Part shown: positions 47,214 through 58,528 of the stretch, piece by piece
How positions within the stretch are numbered: the stretch's first letter is position 1
Layout: every line of letters begins with the position of its first letter
From: Arthrinium phaeospermum
Taxonomy: Eukaryota > Ascomycota > Sordariomycetes > Amphisphaeriales > Apiosporaceae
DNA length: 64,000 nucleotides
NCBI GenBank assembly: GCA_006503535.1
Contig: QYRS01000001.1
Coordinates: forward strand, 1,860,001-1,924,000
Direction of reading: 5' to 3'
Translations under genes and position numbers: made by a program
The notes under the pieces: generated by a model
Seen by the model: only the letters and a program-made list of their open reading frames with translations
Database searches by the model: none
What the model was told of the DNA's origin: nothing

Positions 47214-48310
47214 ATGGACCACTTCATGGATTTCATGGAATCGTTCACGTTGTTCTTCGATCCCGAGGTGGATGAATACGGCACTGAGTTCCGGCCATTC
47301 TCGCGCTTACCTACTGAGCTGCGGCTCAAGATTGTAAGTTGATTGAAATCACGAGATTCAAACCCCATTCCCCACGATCGTGTAGCTGTCCATACCGCCA
47401 TCGCACAATCAAATGCTGACTTTGGAACGTCCAGTGGCGTGCGAACTGGGAACCCAAGGCCATCTGGTCACATAATTTTTTATACGCTCCTGGCGATCCT
47501 GACTATCCTCCACCCCAAGCCAATTTGCCCGTCACTGCGCGAATCAACCACGAGTCTCGTAATGAAACATTACGAATGTACCAAAAGATTTCCCACATGG
47601 GTTTACACATCTTCCGGTCCTACTTTAACGTAAAGATTGACATTCTCCACCTCGACGCTGAACCCTTTCACTTCGAGGAGCTCGACCCTCACAACCGTTA
47701 CCTCGAGGTTTGTCCAGCGCCCATCTGTTCTGCCTTGGATTACATAAGCCTCCTTAAGATCGAGAGACTGGACCTATCTTCTTCTGACTACATCCCTGAG
47801 ACAATTTACTTGAATTACGATATTGTTACCCAGGATTTCCACATGGCAGACACTTTCTCCTCTGAGCTCTACAGCAGTTCTGAGATGTCTGAGATCAATG
47901 GGTATAAGACCATGGGAAACTTCCTTCATTACGTCAAAAAACAATACCTGCCGAGTATTCGATATCTGAAGATCGTATGGCGTGCCGAACCCATCTTTAT
48001 GGATGCGGCTCTAGACGATTTGAGAGGCTTAATGCGTCCTATTTTCTTTCGCTACAGTGAAGAGGGCACAGGCGGGTTGCAAATTGTACCCCTGCCAGAG
48101 AGTCTGGGCTTTCTCATGGGTTTTGAGATCCTCTTTCTGGGACCACGGGAGGCTACTTGCCTCCTTGGCAAAGAGGAGCCGGCTGCGAAGCATGCGGGCT
48201 GGCTCGAATTTGTGGGCTTGGCCCTCTGGAACGCGCTCTCCCCGGAGTGCTTCCTTGGCAGAGATGGTATCAACGGATACCTTGAGAAGCAGGCTATATG
48301 CTTGCTCTAG
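47214..48310 (+). CDS. 2EXR/F-box-like protein, array member 5
   Basis: Two exons, 47214-47333 and 47435-48310, 331 residues. Exon 1 (40 codons) begins MDHFMDFMESF and ends in FRPFSRLPTELRLKI; it resembles member 3 at almost every position. Exon 2 begins WRANWEPKAIW and holds VTARINHESRNETLRMY, MGNFLHYVKKQYLPSIRYL, GFEILFLGPREATCLLG and VGLALWNALSPECFLGRD. Unlike member 3 it has no second intron at the C-terminal block. This copy has the most complete set of shared motifs and could serve as the reference for the family. Function unknown. Confidence 0.9.
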
Positions 48311-49108
48311 ATAACCATGGATGATGGATTGAAAAACATTTCGATCCGCACGCACGTTTGACGACACCAAGACAGTCGTATCACTATCGTATTGCCCAAA
48401 TGTGGGCGGCTCTCTGCCAGCACGGTCTGTTTACCAAACTTCACCGGGCACAGTCGGATCGCCAGTCTTACAAAAACGCATCAGTACAGTACGAGTGCCA
48501 TAGCAGTAAGGGACGGGCGATAAACGGTCAGATGTTCAATGGTGTTTTCATTCATTAGATAGGTTGCATTCAATTCTGAGTTCCGTTCATGACCAAATCT
48601 CTTCCATTCAATGCTTCCTAAGACCACCTCGTGCACGATCTTTCCTCATTACTTCAGCGCCTTCTGGATCCTCTACCCTCTAATAAACAATTACTACATC
48701 AGTAATCTTTAGGTCAAGTTGCTTTCCAGTCAGCACTGTTCACGCTCAATTTCTTTTCAGATCTGCTCTGCTAAAATCGAGTGTCTTAGGACTGGCTCCC
48801 TTCGATTTATTCTCATTGCATTGCACAACTCCAGCTCTACCTATTTCTGACCATTCCCCATCAGTGAAACTCTTGCTGGACCAACATCCTACACAGCTTT
48901 ACCGTTATCAGGGTATCAGTCTCCCCACGGACACTTGCTTCCTCTCGCTACCAAATCTTTGATAGCTGGTGCCCTGTGGTGAACGACTCGGGCTGGTCAG
49001 CGACTCTTGCTTCCGTCACAGCGTTTCCTAGCACTGATCGTGCTGCCTCCTGAGCTACCCCCGAAGACATCGAAAAGCAAAATACGAACCCGAAACATCC
49101 ACGTCAAG
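48311..49108. other. Intergenic region within the array
   Basis: About 800 bases without a gene. CT-rich patches near 48600-48800 fit a promoter for member 6. Confidence 0.4.
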
Positions 49109-50189
49109 ATGTGGAGCATGGAGTATGGCAGGTTCTATCCCAGGGACGCCTCGAAACGCCTCCGCCTAATCGAAGCAGCGAAGAACGCAGAGTTCACGCC
49201 GTTCCCTCGGCTTCCGGTCGAGCTTCGCTGCAAAGTCGTAAGTAAACGCACACACAAACTACACTGACGCTCGGTGACATGTACGCGGGGCTGTTCCTCC
49301 CTATGGAAATGTTCCCATGGCCCTCACGTTGGCACAGCTCGATGTTCGCTATTTCAAGACCGGTAACTGACCTCGAATGCGGTAGTGGCGCGCGACCTGG
49401 GAACCTCGGGTCATCTGGCCCAATGGCCTCATTACAGGTCCACGCAGAGATGAGATGGAACTACGTGTCGGGGGAATCGCCGCGTTACCTATCTCGGCAC
49501 GAGTAAACCACGAATCCCGAGAAGAAACGCTGCGACACTACAGCCGAGTGCCCAACTCCCCAGTGTTCGTCTTCCGCGCTTACATCAACCCCAAGATCGA
49601 CGAGATACACCTGAACTGTAGCTATAAGCCTCTCTGCCCCACCATGAGCCGCGCGCACTTCGATCGGCTCGAGCACCTTACCATGACTACTAGATTCGGG
49701 TATGGACCTATCGACGACCCGGCGAACTTCCACGTGCCCGATTACGCGTTCACCAACCCGCGCCCGGATCCCGAATGGGTCAAACACCGCACTCTCGGCA
49801 ACTTCTTGTTCTACGTACAGAACCGGTACTTCCCCAAGCTGAGAACCCTTACCGTCCTGTGGGGAAAGTACCAAATGTACCTGGAAGAGATTCCCGCCAA
49901 CTGGCGCGACTCGCTCAACGCCGCCAGGCTCTTCCGCAGCAAGGAGAACGGACGTGGCTTGTACGTCGTGCCGCTCTTCCGGGGCGACACGTTCGGAGGC
50001 TTCCGAGTTCATTTCCTGAAGAAGAACGAAGTCACCCGCTATGGTGACTGGGAGCCTGCCGCGAAGCGCAACGCTTGGTTGGAGGCTGTGGGTGTGACAC
50101 TTTGGGCCATCATGAGACCCGAGAGCTTCTTGGACATGGATGGGGTGACCGAATATCGGACACAGCAGCAGCATCACCAGTTGCTGTAA
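49109..50189 (+). CDS. 2EXR/F-box-like protein, array member 6
   Basis: Two exons, 49109-49237 and 49386-50189, 310 residues. Exon 1 (43 codons) ends in FTPFPRLPVELRCKV. Exon 2 begins WRATWEPRVIWPNG and holds ISARVNHESREETLRHY, LGNFLFYVQNRYFPKLRTL, FRVHFLKKNEVTRYGDW and VGVTLWAIMRPESFLDMD. The coding sequence is more GC-rich than in members 3 and 5. No signal peptide or membrane segment. It is the last intact member of the array; a glycosyltransferase relic follows. Function unknown. Confidence 0.88.
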
Positions 50190-50589
50190 TCATGGAGCTC
50201 TAGCAACACGTTTCGGGCGAATATGCAGCCAAGGCGTCACACCCGTGTGACGTAAATAAGCATCACTAGCTTCGCAATTGCTATACAGGGATTGACATGG
50301 TTATCGGAGCTGCACCACATGTTGATGGGTTGAATATGCAAGACACCGGAGGATCCTCCGTCGGAGAATTTCTGTCTACATAGAAACTGGCTAGGGAGCG
50401 AGGAAACCAATTGAGGCTCAGATGGATGGCTTAGATTTCAGATAATTGCTAACAACCTGCTGGGCTTGATACGAACTTGCTTGCTCAATGCTAGATAACT
50501 CGTTCCCAGCTCCTGTAGATGATACCCACTGCCGTGCTAGATAACTCGTTCCCAGCTCCTGTAGATGATACCCACTGCCGTGCTAGAAC
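50190..50589. other. Intergenic region with a tandem duplication
   Basis: About 400 bases; it contains the 46-bp tandem repeat listed separately. No gene seen. Confidence 0.5.
50489..50580. repeat. Perfect 46-bp tandem duplication
   Basis: A 46-base unit (starting TGCTAGATAACTCG) occurs twice in direct tandem (50489-50534 and 50535-50580) and a third copy begins (TGCTAGA) before diverging. The copies look identical, so the event is recent. It lies directly before the glycosyltransferase relic. Confidence 0.95.
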
Positions 50590-52139
50590 ATACAGAGTAT
50601 TCCTTTGACAATGTTAAGGAGCATTGGGTCCGTCGCTCTAACCATAAGCACCCGCAAATCGAGGTCCACGTGATGTCATGGGCGACTATCGAGCCCAAAG
50701 TCAAGCGCCTCTTCGATCGAGGCGATGAGAATAGTAGCGATGGCGCCGCCGCCGCCGCGCGGTTCCCTGCGCTCACAGACCAGATTACCTTGAGGCCAAC
50801 TTCGGGTCGGCCTCAACCGACATCACCGACCTAATCGCCCCTCCGACGATGGCTGGGTGGTTCAGGATCGGCCACTACTTACAGATCTTGATGAGCCCCT
50901 GGTCTGGGCCGGCGTACCTCGACATGGTGCGCGAGATGGCCGGGGCGATGGGCCGCATCGAGCCGGCCGTCGTCGTTATCGACACATTTAATCGACTTCA
51001 TGTGGCTCGGGATCGACGCAGCACTGCCGCGGAATCGGCTTCAGGTCTTCATCACGCCCAACATGGTCGCCGACAGCTTCGCCTTTCAGCAGCTGCAACT
51101 GGGCGGCTACTGGAAGTTCACGCCCGCGGGCTCGGACTTGCCCTTTCCTGTGCCATGTTCGGCGGTCCCACGCAACCTGCTGCACGTCATGGTGGTGCGT
51201 TACATGTACTCGTGGACGCCGGACCTGCGCGCGACTACCTAAGGCCTACCTCCGTAAGCACGCCGGGGTTGCCCGCTCGATTGATCTCTATAACATCCAC
51301 GGCCCCGACAGCACGCACTGGATCACGCAAACGCTACCCAGCGCCAGCATTCCCCTCGAATACATCCCGCTTAACGTAACGTGCGTCGGGTCCCTCATCT
51401 TGGCGACCCCGCCCGCGGCCGAGCTGGACCCCGAGCTGGGCGCGTGGCCACAACAAGACAACACCAGTACCGTTCTAGTCAATCTCGGCGCGAGCGTGAC
51501 TTACGACAAGCAGCGCGCCGAAGCTATCACCGATGGACCATCTTCGCCCCTGGACGATTGCCCGGGCCTGCAGACGCTCTATAAGTTTCAGAAGGCGGGC
51601 ATTGCCGACTACGCGGAAGACGAGACATTCCGAAAGATTGGGCAGAGGCATATCTAGAGCGGCCGGCTCCGCAGAGTAAATAGTCTCAACGTCGATCCCA
51701 TCGCCTTGTTGGAGACGGGACATATCGCAGCGTTTTGGCACCACGGCAGTGCAGGGACGTACCACGAGGGGGTATTGCGCGAGTCTTTTTCTTTCTTTTT
51801 GATCGTTGGCGCGCATCGTTCCTGCTTCCTGCCATGGCCTGCAGTTCTTCTTAGGGGGGCTAGCCTGCAGGTCCAGTGCCTAATTCTAACGCTAAGCCCT
51901 ACAGTGCCTGTGTCCCACATCTTGTACTCCCCATGTGGGCGGACCATTACAAAGCCAGCAATCCGGAGTGGAACTCTGGATGTTTCGCCAAAGCTATATG
52001 CAAAGTGATTGATGATATTCATGCTAACAGAATGATCCGCCAGCTGAGGCGCATCACGCAAGCTAGCCCAGGGCGCGATGGGGCGGCGCGCATTGTGGCC
52101 CAGCTTGCTGGGTATCAGCGGCAGAGCTCTGGGGATTAA
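50590..52139 (+). pseudogene. UDP-glycosyltransferase (GT1-like) pseudogene
   Basis: Family-like blocks lie in order but in changing frames. HPQIEVHVMSWATIEPKVKRL is near 50650. GWFRIGHYLQILMSPWSGP is near 50855. IDAALPRNRLQVFITPNMV is near 51012. SITLPSAS-type WITQTLPSASIPLEYIPLNV is near 51315. TVLVNLGASVTYDKQRAEA is near 51470. LLETGHIAAFWHHGSAGTY, the UDP-sugar-binding signature region, is near 51706. PMWADHYKASNPEWNS is near 51930, and a normal-looking end at 52139 has PGRDGAARIVAQLAG. At least three frame changes and one in-frame TAG (51655-51657) break it. Introns cannot explain all of these. Such enzymes transfer a sugar to small molecules. The original start was not found. High G/C content suggests fairly recent loss. 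Confidence 0.8.
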
Positions 52140-52491
52140 ACGGAAATCATGATATACGATTAGGTTCACAGTACTTAGAAGCGAGAGGCTGTCTTTATGT
52201 GGCTATGTAGACAAATACTTTCATGCTTGCTGTAGCTCGTGAATTCCAATTCTAAGAAGTATGCACAAGTGATAAGACAGCACGGGCCGTAGCAGAGATG
52301 GCAGCTGGGTTTTGACGTGGGGGTTACAAGTGAACGTCTCGACCAACCCCATGCGCTGTCCGCTGTAAATCATTGATGCCCCTAGACCAGCTGTACGGTT
52401 CTGCCCAACCCTTTGTTCCTTCTCCAACCTCGATGTTTTGCCTGTTTTTCAACACCACGCCCATCGACAGTCGCCATTGAGAGGACAAGCA
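52140..52491. other. Intergenic region
   Basis: About 350 bases between the glycosyltransferase relic and the next gene. Nothing seen. Confidence 0.4.
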
Positions 52492-53076
52492 ATGGAATTA
52501 TCGAAGTTCCACCACCTGCCCCGCGAACTCCGCGATGAAATATACGCAATGTGCCTGGTGTCCCCGAAACCGCTGAACCCTTGGAGCGAAGAGCCACCTG
52601 GACTCGCCATCGAGCTCTTGCGTGTGTCCAAGGCGATCCATGCCGAAGCCTGCCTGATACTTTACGCCCATAACATATTCGCCCTTCATTGTCCCCGTCG
52701 CCATGCCAAGCCGCCACCCGGGCTGAACCGGTTTCTCGAGTCAATCGGTCACAATGCGAGCTACATCCGACATATCATCATCCGCTACCCTGATGAGATT
52801 CGTATTGAAATCCAGCGCCGTACTTCGAGTAACTTTAATCGCAAGGCTGCCAACGCCGTTAAGAAAATCCGACGTCGGTGCCCCAACTTAGTCACGTTGA
52901 GTTTGCACTTTTGGTTTAGCGGGGGCGTGTACAAAATCTGTCCCTGGGCGACGCAGAAGTTGTTGCTCGAGGGCTGGACAAATCCGCTTCCCTCTCTCCA
53001 GTACTCCTCCCGCACACCGATTCCCTGCAATATATCACCATGCAGCTGCTCGTGGCTTTTCCCCGTACAACCTTAG
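52492..53076 (+). CDS. LPRELRD-type fungal protein, possibly truncated
   Basis: Single exon, 194 residues. The N-terminus MELSKFHHLPRELRDEIYAM and the following AIELLRVSKAIHAEACLILY place it in a large fungal F-box-like family of unknown function (DUF7730-like in layout). It is a shorter paralogue of the next gene; both share the LPRE(L/I)RD, SK-x-HAEAC and ASYIRH/AAYIRH blocks. The last about 30 residues (from about 52995) do not look conserved. Another frame there reads DSLQYITMQLLVAF, which fits the neighbour's PSLQQIIIQL block better. A small frameshift near 52990 may therefore have replaced the true C-terminus. Expression is uncertain. Confidence 0.65.
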   Translation: MELSKFHHLPRELRDEIYAMCLVSPKPLNPWSEEPPGLAIELLRVSKAIHAEACLILYAHNIFALHCPRRHAKPPPGLNRFLESIGHNASYIRHIIIRYPDEIRIEIQRRTSSNFNRKAANAVKKIRRRCPNLVTLSLHFWFSGGVYKICPWATQKLLLEGWTNPLPSLQYSSRTPIPCNISPCSCSWLFPVQP

Positions 53077-53389
53077 GTAGGTTGACGAAACAACCAGGTT
53101 AGCGCTAATTACAACGTACTCGACGTGCGGGGTTGAGCGAACGGTTGGCAGCAGGCTTGGCTGTTAGTGCTTCAAACAGCCGTAGGGCGCTCCAAAATAG
53201 TGGTTCGATATTACTCCCTGTATGTTTCATATGGACCGCGTACATAAGGTAGTCTCGGACTTCTGCAAATGCGCGTTCTGCCTACAAAAGACGGTCGCTC
53301 CCATGTCCTTGAAATTCGGGCAGGTTGCCGAAACTACAACTCAGCAATGATATCTCTACCGCGATTGGTCACTACCTCTGCTAACAAAC
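53077..53389. other. Short intergenic region between paralogues
   Basis: About 310 bases; no gene seen. Confidence 0.4.
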
Positions 53390-54340
53390 ATGAAACGGAA
53401 AACACTAAAGTATTTGGAAAGAACACTATTCTTCACCTTGCCCCGCGAAATTCGGGATCAGATATATAAGCTATGTCTTTTCCCCACGGAAGCTCTGAAG
53501 ACCTCGGACGAGCCCAGGCTAGCGAACAGCGGGTTCGCCGTCGGCCTTCTTCGCGCGAGCAAGACGATGCACGCTGAAGCCTGCGTCGTTTTCTACGGCC
53601 AGAACCGCCTCGAGATCCACGAGGACATCCTCTGCGGGAAAGTGGAGAAGTTCCTCCAGAGGATCGGCAGCAGCGCCGCGTACATCAGACACGTTCTCAT
53701 CCCCTTCCCGCGGTTGGGGCTCCTGAAGCGGGGCGAGATGAGCGTATATTATGTTCACCTCGACATCGCCCTGAGCCTGCGCCGCTACTGCCCCAACCTG
53801 CGGACCATCTCAACGGACTACTCGAGCACGTACGACATACTAGAGCTGCGAGTGATGCAGAAGAAGCCCTCAATCAGGCGGGAGGCGTTGGCGTTGGCCG
53901 ATGAGCACTTCCGGTCTTTCCCGTCCCTGCAGCAGATCATTATCCAGTTGCACCCGGAATCGCCCCTCCTGAACGCGGAGGGAAGAGAGGAAATAGAGGG
54001 TATGGGGTGGGCCATGTGTACGGATGACTGTAGGAGGGAGCGGGAGGCGCAAGAGGGAATGAGTGAGCCGGATGAAATTGGAATTGCAGACCTTCTCAAC
54101 GAGAGGGACGGTGGTGGTAGAGCCCATACTGTCGGCCCCTTTCCTGAAGATATCGAGTCCACCGGGGAGACCCCTGCTGAAGACGACGATGATTCTTGGT
54201 ATGACAGTGTTTCGAATTCGGATTCGGACCTCGAATCTACGGCGAGTGATTCATTTGAAAGCGGTTATTACGGAGATGATTGGGAAGATAACTTAATGGC
54301 ATTTGACCATGGAGCGTTATTTAATTCTCCTCCTAATTAG
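53390..54340 (+). CDS. LPREIRD-type fungal protein with acidic C-terminus
   Basis: Single exon, 316 residues. The N-terminus has FFTLPREIRDQIYKLCL, then VGLLRASKTMHAEACVVFYG, then AAYIRHVLIPFP, the usual order for this large fungal F-box-like family. The middle has NLRTISTDY and FPSLQQIIIQLHPES. The last about 75 residues are very acidic and Ser-rich (EDDDDSWYDSVSNSDSD), probably disordered. It is the full-length paralogue of the gene before it. No signal peptide or membrane segment. Function unknown; a protein-binding or adaptor role would be in keeping with the F-box-like start. Confidence 0.85.
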   Translation: MKRKTLKYLERTLFFTLPREIRDQIYKLCLFPTEALKTSDEPRLANSGFAVGLLRASKTMHAEACVVFYGQNRLEIHEDILCGKVEKFLQRIGSSAAYIRHVLIPFPRLGLLKRGEMSVYYVHLDIALSLRRYCPNLRTISTDYSSTYDILELRVMQKKPSIRREALALADEHFRSFPSLQQIIIQLHPESPLLNAEGREEIEGMGWAMCTDDCRREREAQEGMSEPDEIGIADLLNERDGGGRAHTVGPFPEDIESTGETPAEDDDDSWYDSVSNSDSDLESTASDSFESGYYGDDWEDNLMAFDHGALFNSPPN

Positions 54341-54635
54341 TTCTGGGAATCGGCTGAGCCACCCAATGTGCTAAGCAAAGCTAGATTACACCGCATTATT
54401 CGGTTCCTCGTGGCCCTGCACCTACAGCTAGTTGTGTTCCACCCACGTCGCCGCCACACCCAGTGTCGCTGCTGCGCATTTTTGACCTTGGAGGGAAGAG
54501 CACATATACCCTTTGTATCATATCCTGTTCAGTGTGAAGCTAGCCTATTATCCAACCTGATGACCTCGTGTTCTATCATTGCTCTATGCCTTTTTATGCT
54601 CCACCTCCTCGTGTACTTGTACTCTCGTCTGTTTC

Positions 54636-56627
54636 TTAGTTGCGGCTGAACATCTTCTGGGTCCGCTTCCGGATGGTGCCGGGCATCTTGTAGTTGACGG
54701 GCGACTCGGACCCGACGAAGATGAAGAGGTCGTAGATGAGGCAGCCCGCGATGGAGCCCACCATGGCGCCGCCCCAGGGCCCGTAGATCCACCAGGCGTT
54801 GGTGAAGGCCTTGGGGGTGCGGTAGCCGACGGCCCAGGCGACGAGGCGGGGTCCAAAGTCCGAGGCCGGGTTCAGGGCCGAGCCGGTGTTGTAGCCCAGC
54901 GAGAATTTGAGCGTCGTCTGCAGCATGCCGAGGATGAAGGCGTGCATGCCCATCCCGGGCGGGTTGTTCTGGTCGTCGCCCAGCGCGAAGACGGCGATCA
55001 TCATGACGGCGCCCGCGACGACCTGGCTGCAGAAGGCCGTCTCGTTGGACACCCACTCCTGCGGGTAGCTGAAGAAGCTCTGCCAGCCCGTCTCCATGGC
55101 CGGGTCGACGTAGTGCAGGGCGTCGTAGTAGATGCCGTAGGCCAGGGCGGCGGCGCACAGGCTCGCGGCGAACTGGACGACGATGTAGAGGGCGCACTGG
55201 CGCCAGGGGAAGCCGCGGAACAGCGACAGGCTGATGGAGATGGCGGGGCTCATGTGCGCGCCCGACACGCCGCCGCCGATGTAGATGCCGAACATGAAGG
55301 CGAAGCCCCACGCCCAGCACGACGTCTCGTAGGTGCCGTACTGGCTCTCTTGGTTCTTGGACAGGTTGACCGTCAGGGTAGCACTAATACCCAGGAAGAT
55401 GGACATGCCCGTCTGGGGTTTCGGTGTCGGTTATTGGTCGCGAAGAAGGTGTAGTGGCCCGGGGACTTACAGCAAGAAACTCAGCGAGTGGCTCTGGGTA
55501 CTTGGCCCGAAAACGTGCCCACCAGTTCCGCAGATCGTTGGGGTCCTTCTTGCCTTCTCTCGCCAACTTGTCCTCCGTGTCGCCCATCGGCTCCCCGTCG
55601 ACCTTGTACTTGTCGCCAGGCTCGAGTCCGCCACGATCCTCTCGGTTCTGGTGATTGTCCTTTTCATTATTTTGCTGATCGTCGGCGTCATCAGCATTGT
55701 GGCCGCTGCTCTGTTGCTGGTTTTTGTTCTGGGGCTGCCGCTGGCCAGCCTGACCCTCCTCGGCCGCGGACGCATCGTCCCTGCTCCTCTTACTCTTTTT
55801 CTGCTTCTTGTCCCTCTTCTTGCCGGACGAGCCGCGCATCCGGTGCGGCAGCGGCTTGCCCAGGCTGTAGACGGGCTTGTCGCGCGGCTGCCCGTACCAT
55901 GGGTTGCCCTCGTAGTAGTCGTCGTCGACCCACCCTTGCTTCTCGTGGCCGGCGGCCTGCCTCTCGGGCTCCTCAGGCCGGTCCATGTCGTCGTTATGGT
56001 AGTCCCGGTACTTGCTTCCCTGCGTGCGGGTGCTTTTGCCGCGGCCAGGGGGGGCGTCGTAGGAGGAAAGCAGGGCTATTGACATGGTGTTAGGCTTAGG
56101 TTCCATAAGTGACAGTAAAGCTATGAAGCGAAGTGAGGAGAATAAGTAGTGCCTTCAGAGAGACGTCTCGGCTAAGTTTGCCTTTATGGGGTGTTTGGTG
56201 ACATGCGATTGACGGGTAATGCGGTGGTACACGTACGCTGGCTCGGGTTACTCGAGTTCTTGAGCATCTCCTGGGTGGACGAGATGTCCGCGGCGGCGCT
56301 CTGCACGGCACTGTAGGCCTCGGTGAGCGCCCGGATTTGCTGCTTGTTGGCCTTCATCTCGTTGCGGAGCTCGGCGAGCCGCGCCGCCGTGTTGGAGTTG
56401 GGCGGCAGCGAGTCGATGGAGGGCCGGGACGGCCGCGGGGAGGAGCTGCCGCCGTGGTTGTAGACGGGGCCCTCCAGGGGGATCTCGTGCAGGGTCTCCG
56501 GGTTGGAAACGTCGCCCTCCCGGGACTGGAATGGGAAAGTCACGGACGGTGGTGGTGGGAGGTCGGGGTGCCGGGGTGGGAAGCGGTCCCGATCCCCGCC
56601 GCCGTGGGTGAAGGTGTTGGGTGCCAT
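54636..56627 (-). CDS. Aquaglyceroporin-like channel with long N-terminal extension
   Basis: Three exons on the minus strand: 56627-56237, 56075-55471 and 55412-54636, 590 residues. Aquaporin-family channels pass water or glycerol. The channel fills about residues 325-570, with six or more hydrophobic segments and the two NPA-type loops. These are altered: SGAHMSPAIS (Ser387 for Asn) and SALNPASDFGPRL (Ser516 where NPAR has Arg). The first 332 residues are a hydrophilic extension with a helical, coiled-coil-like part (RLAELRNEMKANKQQIRAL) at the end of exon 1, and an acidic/Lys-rich part in exon 2. Fps1-type glycerol channels also have long, regulatory N-termini. The exon 1-2 splice (phase 1, acceptor TCAATAG) fits but is less certain than exon 2-3, so exon 1 could be a separate gene. 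Confidence 0.85.
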
Positions 56628-58528
56628 GTTGGGGCGTTTTGCCAATTAAGGGGTAATAGTTAGGATAGTAAAGGCTAAAGGGGAGGGGGTCTGGAACTCC
56701 ACGATATCAAAAAGGGCTAAGGGATCATAGCTAAGCATAACAGTTTCTTAAGACATTGAAAAACGGAGGGTATAAGCATATTTTATAACACTGGGACATT
56801 GTATCTTCATCGTTTTGCCCCTGGCTAGATGGCAAGGCTTGCTGTGTCGTCACTATGCTAGACCGATCAAGATTCCACAGTTGCAATAACGGCGAATACA
56901 GATCGAGCATTGCGAGACGGTCGTCATTGTCGCGGATAAGATAATGCCCTGACTTTTCGAGTTGATGTCAGGATCAGATCTCGATGTGGTTGAGAGGGTT
57001 AGGGATCATCGCCTCGCTACTGACAACCTGGACTTAAGCCAGAGTGATATAGGAGTTTTGAGAGCTTCGCGAATATCTATAGACTGGGGTATGGGGTTCT
57101 ATATGGGGTCAATTGGCTTGCAGCTGTTTGAAAGCATCCGAAACGGTTCGATACAAGCCCAACCGCGCGCCGTCGCCGAAACGCTGTCGCCAACGCATCA
57201 GATGCGGACTTCCAACGATCGGCGGCGAATGGCCACCGCCCGTCTTCGGGGGCCTCACGTCATTTCGGTTGAGCAAAACTCCAACTACGGCGAAATTGTC
57301 ACCAGAAGCAGCACCGCCGTCGCATTCCAAGCCAGAAAGAGCAACTCGCTCGTACCGTGGTGCCCAATGGGGTAGTTACGCTACGTAAAAAAGGTGGGTG
57401 AAGAATTCAATAGACATCTAATCTTAATCAAAGAATCGATCTCACTGTGAGGCATCAGGCATGTCGGTATTGTGAGATTGTCCAGACTGTGTCGGAGTCG
57501 ACTCACTGACACCTGGCCCTGGCATCCTGGCCGTTAAGTGTTTAGGTATTTGTAAGCGTATACCCAATTACAACGGCCGTTCTCCCGTTCGGCAAACGTC
57601 CCTCGGAGATTTACCTCCACGGTGAACTTCAGCCATAACGATATTAAGATCAGCGTCTCTGGCCGGTAGGTTTTCTGTCGGCATACGGCTCGCGATTGGT
57701 TACGACCCCTGGGGTTGGTGGGACATGACGTCCATTCGGTTACATCTTTTCGATGTCGCATTGCTGCATGGCGCAATAAAACGCGTGCTACCAGAGAGGA
57801 GACCAAGCTTGGGACGCCGGGGCTTATCCTCCGGCGGCAGTACCTACAATCCCATCAAAACTATATGTGTATGTATATTAGATATACACACCCGACTTCA
57901 TCATGGATCGACGTCTCTGAGTTCACTCATCGCGTGCCGTTCTTTGTTACTTATTTGCTAATTCCATCATGCTCTCCACTACAAGTTTATATAACATGGT
58001 CCAAATCTCAGGTGCATTTTGCCAGTTCTTCAATCGCTTGGGCGATAAGTTGTACAAAGGGCCTTCGCTGTCAAAAATGCCTTACGTACCATGGCACTTG
58101 GTATGAAAGGTATGTATATAAGTACGATGAAATGAGTCAAACTAGAGTGTGTGCGTTTGATGCCGGGAATCGAGTATTCACCAGATGCTGCCAAATCCTG
58201 AATTCACCTTGATGCATGTTTCAAAGCTATTCACCTGGCGGAGCAGAAAATAGCATGATAACTGAATTCCACTATTACCATAGGGCTGAGTCTATTGGCC
58301 ATTTGCAGTTGTTTCGCACTGGCAGTTGAGTGACACACAGACACGACAGGATGAAGTACGGGCAGGCGGGCGTACCTTGCGGCAACTCACGCTCGCTAGC
58401 GAATTCCAACGTGTGGGGGTGGATCTGTCGGGCCTCGAGCTCCGTCCCTGGTAAAACCAAGCTGATTCTTCAACCACACTCTTTGCAACCGCAAACCAAT
58501 ACGCAGACATCAAAACGACTGGAGTAAA
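56628..58528. other. Long intergenic region
   Basis: About 1.9 kb between the divergently transcribed channel and F-box genes. No gene recognised; only short open frames. Confidence 0.4.
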
